Notes: a model not told the origin generated them from the sequence alone. 64,000 bases of DNA from Arthrobacter sp. Leaf337 (GCF_001423745.1 NZ_LMPC01000027.1:114039-178038), one strand, 5' to 3'. Shown: positions 24,710-33,026, counted from the first letter of the stretch. Made by a program: numbers and translations.

Positions 24710-25423
24710 TCACGTCGTCACCCTGCTTGCCAGCCGCGACAGGATGGCAGCCAACTCGGCCGGGGTGATCCCGTGCCGCAACAGGTAGTTTCGGGTATCC
24801 AGGCCCCGGACGAATTTCAGGGCTCCGCCGCCGCGTTTCTCCAGTAGAGGCACCAAAGTGTCCTCATCCAGGTAGCGCTCATGTTTGTGGGGCGGACCGA
24901 CTGTCCGGTGGCGTTCGTTGATGCCCCGCATGGCAGCCTGGTAGCCGGCCACGATCTCGTGGTCTCCGGCACCGGTGAGATCCTGGAGCATGGCGGCGAT
25001 CATTCCGCTGCGGTCCCGCCCGGCCGAGCAGTGGATCACTACGCCGGCGGGGGCCGCGGCTATCGCCCTAAAGACGGCCGCAAGTTTGTCCGGGAACAGC
25101 CGGGCGTTGGCCGCGTAGCACGCCGGATCGTTCAAGTAGGGGAAACATAGTTCTTTGAACTCCGGGTGGTGCGGGTCCTCGGTGGGGGCGTGCACCACGT
25201 CGAACGACGCCAGCACCTCCGCGCTCACCTCGGGGTCGGTGTCCCTCAGCCCTTGTTCCGACGGGTTCCGGAGGTCGATCACGGTGCGGACACCGTCGTC
25301 GTACGCCTGTTTCCAGCCCGACTCGGTGACCCATTCCCGGCGCCCCATGCGGAAGACGCTGCCCGAAATGCGCCAGGCATTCACGGCTCCGTCCCAGTGC
25401 ACGGGCTGTCCAGGCTGTTCCAT
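24710..25423 (-). CDS. Tyrosine-protein phosphatase (DSP / PTP-like)
   Basis: A 237-residue phosphatase with the active-site loop HCSAGRDRSG (HCxxGxxRS) near the middle, in the context AAPAGVVIHCSAGRDRSGMIAAML, and the N-terminal RISGSVFRMGRREWVTESGW typical of actinobacterial tyrosine phosphatases. A general acid loop TVIDLRNPSE precedes it. The ATG at 25423 is favoured over upstream codons because it begins at the family's W-x-G-x-xN-x-R start. It lies just upstream of the protease gene on the same strand, a possible two-gene operon. Confidence 0.88.
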   Translation of the reverse strand: MEQPGQPVHWDGAVNAWRISGSVFRMGRREWVTESGWKQAYDDGVRTVIDLRNPSEQGLRDTDPEVSAEVLASFDVVHAPTEDPHHPEFKELCFPYLNDPACYAANARLFPDKLAAVFRAIAAAPAGVVIHCSAGRDRSGMIAAMLQDLTGAGDHEIVAGYQAAMRGINERHRTVGPPHKHERYLDEDTLVPLLEKRGGGALKFVRGLDTRNYLLRHGITPAELAAILSRLASRVTT

Positions 25424-25618
25424 CCAGACAGCTAACCACAGACCCCCGACATCCGGCACGCGTAACGGCTGAAGATTAGAGTGGCGTCCGGCAATAAACG
25501 GGTACTCCGGCCCGTGTCCGGCGGGCAGGCGTCAGCGTAGCGTTGGGCGTACTTGCGGCCTGGCCGCGGCCCGTGGCTCCGCAGCCCCGGTGCACAGTTC
25601 AGAACAAAGGGGAAACTG

Positions 25619-26437
25619 ATGAGTGACCGGAAATTACGACGGCGGCGCGCGGCATTCGCGGCCGGTTTGGCAACACTGGCGCTGGCTCTGGGGCTGGCGG
25701 TGCCGGCTGAAGCCGCCCGCCCGACTGCCTACGTTGCATTGGGCGATTCATACGCCGCCGGGGTGGGAGGGGGCTCGTATCAGGATCTGGATTGCTACCG
25801 CAGCGAGAACGGTTACCCAGCCGAAGCAGACGAGAGCAAGTCCGTCCTTCTGGCCGCCAATGCGGCCTGTAGCGGCGCGACCATAGCGGATGTCACTACG
25901 AAACAGTTGAAGAGACTGAACACCGGCATCACTCTCGTGACCATCACTGCCGGTGGAAACGACATCAATTCAACGGCCGTCCTCTTCACCTGCGTGCCTG
26001 ACCCAGCATCCATTCAATGTGCTGAGGCCTTTGGATCGGCCGTCGCCATGATCGGCCAGGTCGAAGGCCGCGTGGTTGACATGGTGGAGGCCGTGCGTGC
26101 TCAAGCCCCCGAAGCGAAAATAGTCCTCACGGGCTATCCGTATCTGTTCGACCCCAGTAAGGGCACGACGCCGCAGGAAGTTGTTTTTATGACGACCGTC
26201 AATACTGCAATCACTGAGCTCAACGGAGCCATAGCCAGGGCGGCAGACACGTCTGAAGCAGAATTTGTCGACGTAACAGATGAATTCGCCCCCCACGCCT
26301 CAAACTCCCCTGTTCCGTGGATCAACGGCCCGGAAGCGGGCACAACCGAGGCCTTCCACCCCAATGCAGCCGGGTACCTGGGCTACTACAAAGCCTTGGA
26401 CGCGGCGAACGCCTACGCGACGCCCGCCACGCCCTAG
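25619..26437 (+). CDS. Secreted SGNH/GDSL-family lipase or esterase
   Basis: A 272-residue exported hydrolase. A twin-basic N-terminus (RKLRRRR) and hydrophobic core end in VPAEA, a signal peptidase site. Block I is ALGDSYAAGVGGGS (nucleophile Ser), the oxyanion block is TITAGGNDI, and the catalytic His is in EAFHPNAAGYLGY. Cys residues at CYRS, AACSG, FTCVPD and IQCAE probably form disulfides. The ATG at 25619 follows AAAGGGG. Substrate (lipid or acetylated polysaccharide) is unknown. Confidence 0.9.
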   Translation: MSDRKLRRRRAAFAAGLATLALALGLAVPAEAARPTAYVALGDSYAAGVGGGSYQDLDCYRSENGYPAEADESKSVLLAANAACSGATIADVTTKQLKRLNTGITLVTITAGGNDINSTAVLFTCVPDPASIQCAEAFGSAVAMIGQVEGRVVDMVEAVRAQAPEAKIVLTGYPYLFDPSKGTTPQEVVFMTTVNTAITELNGAIARAADTSEAEFVDVTDEFAPHASNSPVPWINGPEAGTTEAFHPNAAGYLGYYKALDAANAYATPATP

Positions 26438-27042
26438 CGCTGCTTGGCCAGCCTGAACTCCAGGCTGGCCCGGACCATGGGCCACTCGTGCTCCAGGATC
26501 GAGAACACCACGGTGTCCCGGAGCTGGCCGTCGGCTGTCCTGGAGTGGCTGCGCAGCACGCCGTCCTGCTTGGCTCCGAGCCGCGCAATCGCTTCGCGGG
26601 ACTGGTGGTTGAGCCAGTGTGTCCGGAACTCGACCGCCGGGCACCCCAGCGTTTCAAAGGCGTGCCGCAGGAGCAGCAGCTTGGAGTCCGGGTTGGTCCC
26701 TGTGCCGTGCGAAGAAGCCGCGTTCCAGGTGGAGCCGATCTCCACGCGGGGAGTGGCGGCGTCGATATTCATGTACGTGGTCATCCCGATCACGCGGCCG
26801 GGACCGCCGGTGGCCGGGTCGATCAGGCGCGCGGTGAACGGGAGCATGGCGCCCAGCTCCTGGAGTCCGAGCCGGCGGTCGATCTCTGCAGCCATGCCCT
26901 CCGGGGTGGGCACGCTCGTGTACCAGAGCTTCCAGAGCTCACCGTCCCGGGCAGCCTCCACCAGGCCGTCGTGATGCGCGTGGCTCAACGGCTCGAGGAC
27001 GACGTGTTGACCGGTCAGCGTGATGGGTTCAATGGAAGTCAC
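26434..27042 (-). CDS. GNAT N-acetyltransferase
   Basis: A 202-residue acetyltransferase of the RimJ/RimL-like group that includes PF13302 proteins: LTGQHVVLEPLSHAHHDGLVEAARDGELWKLWYTSVPTPEGM at the start, VIGMTTYMNIDAATPRVEIGSTW, then SHGTGTNPDSKLLLLRHAFETLGCPAVEFRTHWLNHQSREAIARLGAKQDG. The GTG at 27042 lies six bases after TAGGAT, consistent with a leaderless message. It overlaps the converging SGNH gene by four bases. Substrate unknown. Confidence 0.87.
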   Translation of the reverse strand: MTSIEPITLTGQHVVLEPLSHAHHDGLVEAARDGELWKLWYTSVPTPEGMAAEIDRRLGLQELGAMLPFTARLIDPATGGPGRVIGMTTYMNIDAATPRVEIGSTWNAASSHGTGTNPDSKLLLLRHAFETLGCPAVEFRTHWLNHQSREAIARLGAKQDGVLRSHSRTADGQLRDTVVFSILEHEWPMVRASLEFRLAKQR

Positions 27043-27048
27043 CGCACC

Positions 27049-27054
27049 ATCCTA
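27049..27054 (-). promoter_or_regulatory. -10 box of leaderless GNAT gene
   Basis: Minus-strand TAGGAT, then six bases, then the GTG at 27042. It faces the divergent box at 27067. Confidence 0.5.
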
Positions 27055-27066
27055 GGGCGCAGCGGC

Positions 27067-27072
27067 TAGGCT
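27067..27072 (+). promoter_or_regulatory. -10 box of leaderless SRPBCC gene
   Basis: TAGGCT, then six bases, then the ATG at 27079. No Shine-Dalgarno sequence can fit between the box and the start. Confidence 0.55.
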
Positions 27073-27078
27073 GTCGGC

Positions 27079-27519
27079 ATGATCACAGTAGCGGGAACCG
27101 TCAGCTCTCCCCTCCGGGCAGAGGAAGCCTTCACCTACCTGTCAGCGTTCGAGAACACCGCCGAATGGGATCCCGGGACCCCCGTGGTCAAGAAGCTCTC
27201 CGAGGGTCCCGTCGCCGTGGGCCACCGGTACCACGCCGAAGCCGAATTCCGGGGCAAGCGGCAAACGCTCATCTACGAGGTGGTGGAGCTGACCCGGAAC
27301 CACATCAAGCTGCGGGGCGAAAACAAAACGGTGATTTCCGAGGACTCCATCGACGTCTCGTCCGACGGGACCGGCTGCACGGTGAAGTACACAGCGGAGT
27401 TCCAGCTCAAAGGTGCCCTGAGGATCATCGAACCGTTCATGAAGCCGGCATTCATGTCACTGCGGGACCCCGCCTTGGACGGCCTGAAGTCCGCGCTCGA
27501 CGCGCGGGCCGGGCACTAG
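27079..27519 (+). CDS. SRPBCC family protein
   Basis: A 146-residue START/polyketide-cyclase-like protein with the helix-grip fold: ITVAGTVSSPLRAEEAFTYLSAFENTAEWDPGTPVVKKLS, then alternating strands, and a long C-terminal helix (LRIIEPFMKPAFMSLRDPALDGLKSAL). Such proteins bind lipids or other hydrophobic ligands; the role is unknown. The mRNA is probably leaderless. A 12-bp unit GGCCGGGCACTA is tandemly duplicated across the stop codon (27507-27530), so a duplicated TAG follows the first. Confidence 0.8.
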   Translation: MITVAGTVSSPLRAEEAFTYLSAFENTAEWDPGTPVVKKLSEGPVAVGHRYHAEAEFRGKRQTLIYEVVELTRNHIKLRGENKTVISEDSIDVSSDGTGCTVKYTAEFQLKGALRIIEPFMKPAFMSLRDPALDGLKSALDARAGH

Positions 27520-27582
27520 GCCGGGCACTAGGCAGCCGGGCGCTCAGCCGCCCACGCCAGGCGGGAACGCCGCCGTCGGGCG

Positions 27583-28455
27583 CTAGGCCGGCCAGTCGAA
27601 GAAGCCCTTGCCGGTCTTCCGTCCCAGTTCGCCGCGGGCCACTTTGTCGCGCAGGATCTGCGGCGGCGCAAAGCGCTCCCCCAGGGTCGACTGCAGGTAT
27701 TCCGCGATGCCCAGCCGGACGTCCAGGCCCACGATATCCGTGGTCCGCAGCGGTCCGGTGGGGTGCTTGTAGCCCAGCACCATGGCGTTGTCGATGTCTT
27801 CGGCGGACGCAACGCCTTCCTCCACCATGCGCATCGCTTCCAGGGCAATGGCCACGCCCAGGCGTGAAGAGGCAAAACCGGGAGCATCATTGACGACGAC
27901 GGCGGTCTTGCCGAGCGCCTCAACCCACCTTTTCGCTGCGGTAGCCAGCTCCGGTGACGTCCGCTCGCCAAGCACCACTTCGATCAGCGTGGACGCCGGA
28001 ACCGGGTTGAAGAAATGCAGGCCCAGGAAGTTCCCCGGACGCTTAAGCTCTTGGGCCAGTCCGTTGACGGACAGCGAGGACGTGTTGGAGGCGAGGTAGG
28101 CGTCTGCGGCGAGGCGCTCCTCGATTCCGCGCAGGGATGCCACTTTCAGGTCCCAGTCCTCCGGAACGGCTTCCACCACCAGCTGGCGGTCCTTGAAGTC
28201 GTCGTAGTCAACAGTGACGGAGAGCCTGGAGACCATCTCGTCCAGGTTGCCGTCGGTGGCGCCGCGCTCGATGCTCTTGGCCGCGGCGGACTCCACACGT
28301 TCCCGGGCTGCTTCGGCCGAGGCTTCGTCCCGTTCCACCACCAGGACGTTGGCACCGTTGATCAGGAAGGCGTGGGCGATGCCCGCCCCCATCCGGCCGC
28401 CGCCGAGGACGCCCACAGTTGCGGGAAGGCCCGCCGGAAGTACGGAATTGCCCAT
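27583..28455 (-). CDS. paaH: 3-hydroxyacyl-CoA dehydrogenase (PaaH-type)
   Basis: A 290-residue NAD-dependent enzyme that oxidises 3-hydroxyadipyl-CoA or a related 3-hydroxyacyl-CoA. The N-terminal Rossmann motif is VGVLGGGRMGAGIAHAF, followed by NTSSLSVNGLAQ, LGLHFFNPVPASTLIEVV and a C-terminal helical domain (DAPGFASSRLGVAIALEAMRMVEEGVA, HPTGPLRTTDIVGLDV). It is last in the operon with an enoyl-CoA hydratase and a thiolase behind a PaaR-type operator, so it most likely serves the lower phenylacetate pathway. Confidence 0.9.
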   Translation of the reverse strand: MGNSVLPAGLPATVGVLGGGRMGAGIAHAFLINGANVLVVERDEASAEAARERVESAAAKSIERGATDGNLDEMVSRLSVTVDYDDFKDRQLVVEAVPEDWDLKVASLRGIEERLAADAYLASNTSSLSVNGLAQELKRPGNFLGLHFFNPVPASTLIEVVLGERTSPELATAAKRWVEALGKTAVVVNDAPGFASSRLGVAIALEAMRMVEEGVASAEDIDNAMVLGYKHPTGPLRTTDIVGLDVRLGIAEYLQSTLGERFAPPQILRDKVARGELGRKTGKGFFDWPA

Positions 28456-28457
28456 GG

Positions 28458-29279
28458 TTACTTCGTCCCGTCTGATTGGTCTGAATTCTTGGCTGTTTTC
28501 TTATCTGTTTTCTTATCCAGGAAAGCCTGCATCCGGTCGAACTTCGCCTGGGATTCGAAAAGGATCCCCTGTGCCAGCTGGTCGATCAGCGGGTGCGCCT
28601 CGGCCGGTGCGTGGAACACGGATTTGGTGATCCGCACGGCCAGAGGATCCTGTCGCGCAATACGGTCGGCGAGGCTGTGGGCGCCGTCCATCAGCACCGG
28701 TGCCTCGTGGATCTCGGTGATGAGGTTGACGGCGAGGGCCTGCTCAGCACGCAGCACCAGGCCGGCCAGCAGGATCTGCTTGGCAACGGGTTCGCCCACC
28801 AGTTCCTTCAGCCGCCAGCTTGCGCCGGCCGCGGCGAGGATGCCCAGGCCGGTCTCCGGATTGCCGATGCGCACGCCGGGCGTGCCGATCCGGAAGTCCG
28901 CGGCGTAGGCGAGCTCCGCGCCGCCGCCCAGGCAGTAGCCGTCCAGGGCCGCAATGACGGGCATGGGCAGCTTGGCGATCCGGACGAAGATCGTGGAGTT
29001 GATGCCTTGGAGGGCGTCGTCCCGGCGCCGTTCACGCAGCTGGGCGATGTCCGCACCCGAGGCGAACACACCGTCTGTGCCGGCGATGATGAGCACCTTG
29101 GGGTTCTGCTCAAGCGCGGCGCAGACGGCGTGGAGTTCGTCCACCATCTGCTGGTCGATGGCGTTCCGGACTTCGGGGCGGTTGAGGAGCACCACCACGC
29201 GGTCGTCACGCTCCTCGACGAGGAGGGTTTTGAAGTCAGTGGTGCTCAAGTGTCCGTTCGCGCTTTCCGGGGCCGCCAT
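28458..29279 (-). CDS. Enoyl-CoA hydratase (PaaF-like)
   Basis: A 273-residue crotonase-family hydratase. The oxyanion-hole segments are VFASGADIAQL and ALDGYCLGGGAELAYAADFRIG; the catalytic Glu region PETGLGILAAAGASWRLKEL follows. The ATG at 29279 overlaps the TAA of the upstream thiolase by one base (TAATG). The next gene, a 3-hydroxyacyl-CoA dehydrogenase, starts two bases after its stop. A basic tail (KKTDKKTAKNSDQSD) is unusual. A role in hydrating 2,3-dehydroadipyl-CoA is inferred from context. Confidence 0.9.
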   Translation of the reverse strand: MAAPESANGHLSTTDFKTLLVEERDDRVVVLLNRPEVRNAIDQQMVDELHAVCAALEQNPKVLIIAGTDGVFASGADIAQLRERRRDDALQGINSTIFVRIAKLPMPVIAALDGYCLGGGAELAYAADFRIGTPGVRIGNPETGLGILAAAGASWRLKELVGEPVAKQILLAGLVLRAEQALAVNLITEIHEAPVLMDGAHSLADRIARQDPLAVRITKSVFHAPAEAHPLIDQLAQGILFESQAKFDRMQAFLDKKTDKKTAKNSDQSDGTK

Positions 29280-30508
29280 TACACGCGCTCCAGCAGCATC
29301 GCGGTGCCCTGGCCGACGCCGATGCACATGGTGGCGAGGCCCATCTTGGCGTCCTCGCGTTCCATCCGGCCCAGCAGGGTGATGGCGATCCGTGAGCCGC
29401 TGGAACCGAGCGGATGCCCCAGACTGATGGCGCCGCCGTCGCGGTTCACGATCTCCGGGTCCAGACCGAGCCGGCGCATGCTGGCCAGCGACTGGGTGGC
29501 AAAGGCTTCGTTGAGTTCGACGGCGCCGAGGTCGCCCACGCTGTAGCCGCTCCGGCCCAGCACCTTCTGGGTGGCGGGGACGGGGCCGATGCCCATGATC
29601 TCTGGTTCGCAGCCGGCGGAGGCGCCGTCCACGATGCGGGCCCGCGGGGTGAGGCCGAGCTTCTGGATGGCCGCTTCGGACGCGACGATGATGGCGGAGG
29701 CGCCGTCGTTCAGCGTGGAGGAGTTGCCTGCGGTGACGATCGAGCCGCCCTTGACCACGGGGCGGAGCCCGGCGAGGACGTCCATGGTGGTGCCGGCACG
29801 GGGGCCTTCATCGGTGTCCACCACCGTTTCGCCCTTGCGGGTCTTGACCGTCACGGGGACGATTTCGTCCTTGAACCGGCCGGCGGCGATGGCCGCGAGC
29901 GAGCGTTCGTGCGAGCGGACGGCGAAGGCGTCGGCGTCTTCGCGGGAGATGCCGTCAACGCGGCCCACTTCCTCGGCCGTTTCAGGCATGGAGTAGGTCA
30001 TTTTGCCGTCGCGGGACAGCTCGCCCTTCTGGAACAGCGGGTTGGCGAAGCGCCAGCCGATGGAGGTGTCGAAGATGGCGCCGGGCTTGGCGAAGGCCGT
30101 CTGCGGCTTTTCCTGCACCCAGGGCGCCCGGCTCATCGACTCCACGCCGCCGGCGATCACGATGTCCGCAGCGCCGGACTTGATCATCTGGCTGGCCATG
30201 ATGATGGCGCTCAGGCCGGAGGCGCACAACCGGTTAACGGTGATGCCGGGGATGTGGAGGGGCAGGCCCGCGAGCAGGGTGGCCATGCGGGCCACGTTGC
30301 GGTTTTCCTCTCCGGCGCCGTTGGCGTTGCCGAGGATTACCTCGTCGATCGAATCGGGGTCAAGGCCTGCGCGGGTGACCGCTTCGCGGACCACGAGGGC
30401 GGCAAGGTCGTCCGGGCGCACAGCGGAAAGCGCTCCTCCATAGCGGCCCACCGGTGTCCGGGCACCGCCCACCAGAAATGCCTGCGGTCCTGCTACTGCT
30501 GAGGCCAT
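29279..30508 (-). CDS. Thiolase / acetyl-CoA acyltransferase (PaaJ/PcaF-like)
   Basis: A 409-residue type I thiolase cleaving 3-oxoacyl-CoA (here likely 3-oxoadipyl-CoA) to acetyl-CoA and the shortened acyl-CoA. The nucleophile Cys is in VNRLCASGLSAI; the catalytic His is in GGAISLGHPLGSSGSR and the second Cys in ATMCIGVGQG. The ATG at 30508 is preferred because GAAGGGTG lies five bases upstream; a GTG at 30523 would add five residues. It is first of three overlapping genes behind a 22-bp PaaR-type palindrome at 30572. Confidence 0.93.
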   Translation of the reverse strand: MASAVAGPQAFLVGGARTPVGRYGGALSAVRPDDLAALVVREAVTRAGLDPDSIDEVILGNANGAGEENRNVARMATLLAGLPLHIPGITVNRLCASGLSAIIMASQMIKSGAADIVIAGGVESMSRAPWVQEKPQTAFAKPGAIFDTSIGWRFANPLFQKGELSRDGKMTYSMPETAEEVGRVDGISREDADAFAVRSHERSLAAIAAGRFKDEIVPVTVKTRKGETVVDTDEGPRAGTTMDVLAGLRPVVKGGSIVTAGNSSTLNDGASAIIVASEAAIQKLGLTPRARIVDGASAGCEPEIMGIGPVPATQKVLGRSGYSVGDLGAVELNEAFATQSLASMRRLGLDPEIVNRDGGAISLGHPLGSSGSRIAITLLGRMEREDAKMGLATMCIGVGQGTAMLLERV

Positions 30509-30571
30509 GGAAACACCCTTCACGCGATTAACGGCAATGTCATCTGCGGCGGCCAGAGCTCGGGGCTCAAT

Positions 30572-30593
30572 TTACCGACCGTTCGTTCTATAA
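30572..30593 (-). promoter_or_regulatory. PaaR-type operator of the thiolase operon
   Basis: A 22-bp palindrome with arms TTACCGACCGT and TCGTTCTATAA, 64 bp before the thiolase ATG. Its left 11 bases differ from the paaZ operator at one position. Confidence 0.7.
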
Positions 30594-30659
30594 AGATTAC
30601 ACTGCGGCCGCAAGGGGTCAACCGGGTTACGCAGTAACCCGCCCCCGCCCCTCCGGAGG

Positions 30660-31337
30660 CTAGAGAACGGTGACGCCGAGATGCGCTGCCAGGAGCGGGG
30701 CCAGCAGGCTCAGCTGGTAGTCGTCGATCACCACGCCGGCCAGGCTCTCGAGTCCATTGATGGTCCGGAAGTCGGTGCCGCGCAGGTCGAAGTCCTTGAG
30801 CTTCGCGCCGGCAAGGTCGAGGGTGCCGATAGTGCAGTTCTTCAGCGCCACCCTGGTACCCGTCACGGAGCCCAGGTCCAGCTCGTTGATGATGCAGTCG
30901 CTGATCTGCACGTCGGTCAGCCTGGAGCCGCGGAGGTTGACGTAGTCCAGTTTTCCGCCGTCGATCCGTACCGAGGTCCAGCCACTCTCGTACAGCTCCG
31001 CGGAACCCCACCGGGGATTGCCGATCTCTACATCACGCAGCGTGGCCCGCGCGGCGGTAAACACCGGGGCGTAGACGTCGGCAAGGATGCAGTCCCGGAA
31101 CGTCGCACCGCGCAGCTGCGTCTCGTTGAATGAGGCCCCTTCGAATTCACACTCGGCGAAGTCCGTGCCGCTCAGTTCAAGGCCGTCAGCGTCGGCTCGG
31201 CTGAACCTGAGGCCGTCATACCGCTCACCCCGCTGGAAGTCCGGGGCGGGTTCATCCCTGAGCTCCTCGAGCCTCACCGCTGAAAGCCGGGGCGCTGTCA
31301 CCCTGGGCGCTTTTCCTGCGGCCAGCCTGCCCGCCAT
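30660..31337 (-). CDS. Pentapeptide-repeat protein
   Basis: A 225-residue protein with a right-handed quadrilateral beta-helix predicted from A(D/N)Lxx repeats: RFSRADADGLELSGTDFAECEFEGASFNETQLRGATFRDC, then KLDYVNLRGSRLTDVQISDCIINELDLGSVTG and TLDLAGAKLKDFDLRGTDFR. Such proteins can mimic DNA (as MfpA/Qnr do against gyrase) but most are uncharacterised. The ATG at 31337 overlaps the TGA of the upstream SRPBCC gene by one base (TGATG), so they are coupled. Gyrase protection is only a possibility. Confidence 0.87.
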   Translation of the reverse strand: MAGRLAAGKAPRVTAPRLSAVRLEELRDEPAPDFQRGERYDGLRFSRADADGLELSGTDFAECEFEGASFNETQLRGATFRDCILADVYAPVFTAARATLRDVEIGNPRWGSAELYESGWTSVRIDGGKLDYVNLRGSRLTDVQISDCIINELDLGSVTGTRVALKNCTIGTLDLAGAKLKDFDLRGTDFRTINGLESLAGVVIDDYQLSLLAPLLAAHLGVTVL

Positions 31338-31810
31338 CAGAGGGACTCGGCCTTGGCCGCAATGTCGGCAAGGTCCTTGGCGAGCGCCTTCCGGGTAATG
31401 CTCATGCCGATCTTGCCGAAGAGGGCCATCATGACCTTGCTCAGGACGGTGGGTTTGACCACCTGGGCGCCAAACGTCAGCGTAAGGTCCGTCCCGCCGT
31501 CGCGCTCGGCAAGAATAAACCGCGTGGTGTAATCCGCGCCGCCCTGGAGCGCCTTGACGGTAGTGGTGCCGGCCCTGGCGGACGACGGCGGTTCGGCCTG
31601 GGAAACCCACATTTCCACAGTCTCGGCCCGGCCCATCATGGTGCGGGTTTCCTTCCACCGTGTGCCTTCGCCGTACCCTCCCTCGCTGAGCATCTGGACA
31701 GAGTCGACTCCTGAGAGGGTGGCAGCGGAGCCCGGGATGTCCGAGATCACGGCCCACACTTTGTCCGGGCGGGCATTGACGTGACGCGTGAGGGTGGTCT
31801 TGTGGTCCAT
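31337..31810 (-). CDS. SRPBCC family protein
   Basis: A 157-residue polyketide-cyclase/START-like protein: TTLTRHVNARPDKVWAVISDIPGSAATLSGVDSVQML at the N-terminus, strand ADYTTRFILAERDGGTDLTLTFGAQ, and a C-terminal helix SKVMMALFGKIGMSITRKALAKDLADIAAKAE. It is likely to bind a hydrophobic ligand. The ATG at 31810 follows TAGGCT by seven bases, so the mRNA is probably leaderless. It is translationally coupled to the pentapeptide-repeat gene. Confidence 0.82.
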   Translation of the reverse strand: MDHKTTLTRHVNARPDKVWAVISDIPGSAATLSGVDSVQMLSEGGYGEGTRWKETRTMMGRAETVEMWVSQAEPPSSARAGTTTVKALQGGADYTTRFILAERDGGTDLTLTFGAQVVKPTVLSKVMMALFGKIGMSITRKALAKDLADIAAKAESL

Positions 31811-31817
31811 GCCTTCG

Positions 31818-31823
31818 AGCCTA
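31818..31823 (-). promoter_or_regulatory. -10 box of leaderless SRPBCC-pentapeptide operon
   Basis: Minus-strand TAGGCT, seven bases, then the ATG at 31810. Confidence 0.45.
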
Positions 31824-31889
31824 TCCGGCATCGCCGACAACCGTCACGGGCGACGCCGACCGGACCGTCCCACCTGGTGGATTCACTTC

Positions 31890-31920
31890 TTGAATTAGTA
31901 AGCATGCTTTGTGTTATGGT
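31890..31920 (+). promoter_or_regulatory. Candidate stress promoter of the CsbD gene
   Basis: TTGAAT (31890-31895) and TATGGT (31915-31920) are spaced 19 bp, with a perfect 10-bp palindrome AAGCATGCTT at 31900-31909 between them. The palindrome may be a repressor site. This stretch is much more AT-rich than its surroundings. Confidence 0.4.
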
Positions 31921-31965
31921 GAAACCGCTTAGTTTTTTAACCGGCAACGAGAGGTGGAATACACC

Positions 31966-32142
31966 ATGGGTATCGGCGACAAAATTCAGAACGAAGCAGA
32001 GCACCTCGGCGGCAAGGCCAAGGAAGCGGCCGGCAACGCCACGGACAATGACCGTCTGCGCGCAGAGGGTCAGAAGGACCAAGTTGTTGCTGACGCCAAG
32101 AAAGTTGGCGAAAACGTGAAGGACGAGTTCAAAAGAGACTAG
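31966..32142 (+). CDS. CsbD family stress-response protein
   Basis: A 58-residue, highly hydrophilic, Lys/Ala/Glu-rich CsbD-family protein: MGIGDKIQNEAEHLGGKAKEAAGN, then TDNDRLRAEGQKDQVVADAKK. CsbD proteins are abundant, partly disordered and induced by general stress; no enzymatic role is known. The ATG at 31966 follows GAGAGGTGG. It is a single-gene unit ending at the terminator near 32184. Confidence 0.9.
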   Translation: MGIGDKIQNEAEHLGGKAKEAAGNATDNDRLRAEGQKDQVVADAKKVGENVKDEFKRD

Positions 32143-32183
32143 AGCATCCCAGGCGGTGGCTTCGGCCGCTGCCGCGGGCAACG

Positions 32184-32219
32184 CGGCGGGCATTCCTTTG
32201 GGGGATGCCCGCCGTTTTT
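32184..32219 (+). terminator. Rho-independent terminator after the CsbD gene
   Basis: CGGCGGGCAT (32184-32193) pairs with ATGCCCGCCG (32205-32214), followed directly by TTTTT. Confidence 0.9.
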
Positions 32220-32266
32220 GTGAGATTCTCGGGTGGATAGCAACCGCCAACGGAAGGTCCGCCCCC

Positions 32267-32995
32267 ATGACGATTATCGACCTCAGCGGGCCCGGCACTC
32301 CAGGGGGCTCCCGCAACCTCCGCGGATACCTGGCGGAACCCGCAGGAACGGGCCCGTTTCCCGCCGTCGTGATGATCCATGAAGCGTTCGGCCTCAACGA
32401 TATTGCACGACGCCAAGCGGACCGGCTGGCAGCCGCCGGGTACCTAACCCTGGCGGTGGACCTCTTCAGCGACGGCGGAGCGCGGCGCTGCCTGGTCTCC
32501 ACCATGCGCTCGCTCCTGTCCGGCTCGGGCAAAGCCTTCGCGGACCTGGCCGCAGCGCGGGACTGGCTGGAAGAGTCGGGACGCACCAACGGCAAGATCG
32601 GGGTCATCGGCTTCTGCATGGGCGGCGGCTTCGCACTGCTGATCGCCAAGGACGGTTTCGACGCCGCGGCCGTCAATTACGGCAGGCTGCCCAGGAACCC
32701 GGAAGAAGCGCTGCTCGGCGCCTGCCCCGTGGTGGGCAATTTCGGCAAGGCGGACCGCTCCCTGCCCGGCGCAGCGGCGAAATTGGAAACCGCGCTGGAC
32801 AAGCTGGGCATCGAGCACGACATCAAGGAATTCGACGGCGCCGGACACGCGTTCATGAACGACGCCGAGGAAGGCCCCCGTCTGCTGCGGCCGCTGTTCC
32901 GGGTCATGGGCGTCAAGCCGGACCCGGAAGCTGCGGTGGAAGCCTGGCAGCGGATCGAAGACCACTTCGCCCGGCACCTGAGGACTAGGACCTGA
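32267..32995 (+). CDS. Dienelactone hydrolase family protein
   Basis: A 242-residue alpha/beta hydrolase of the dienelactone hydrolase family. The nucleophile is Cys in VIGFCMGGGFALL (G-x-C-x-G-G), with the acid and His near the end in EFDGAGHAFMND. The N-terminus RGYLAEPAGTGPFPAVVMIHEAFGLNDIARRQADRLAAAGYLTLAVDLF is characteristic. Substrates of this family are lactones or esters of aromatic degradation, but this member cannot be assigned. GGAAGG lies upstream of the ATG. Confidence 0.9.
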   Translation: MTIIDLSGPGTPGGSRNLRGYLAEPAGTGPFPAVVMIHEAFGLNDIARRQADRLAAAGYLTLAVDLFSDGGARRCLVSTMRSLLSGSGKAFADLAAARDWLEESGRTNGKIGVIGFCMGGGFALLIAKDGFDAAAVNYGRLPRNPEEALLGACPVVGNFGKADRSLPGAAAKLETALDKLGIEHDIKEFDGAGHAFMNDAEEGPRLLRPLFRVMGVKPDPEAAVEAWQRIEDHFARHLRTRT

Positions 32996-33026
32996 AGGAC
33001 TGACCCCCGGGCGCTCACACCCGGGA

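Noticed and set aside
27507..27530. Tandem 12-bp GGCCGGGCACTA over a stop codon
   Set aside because: A small duplication that leaves the protein unchanged, with nothing further supporting a function; not listed separately.
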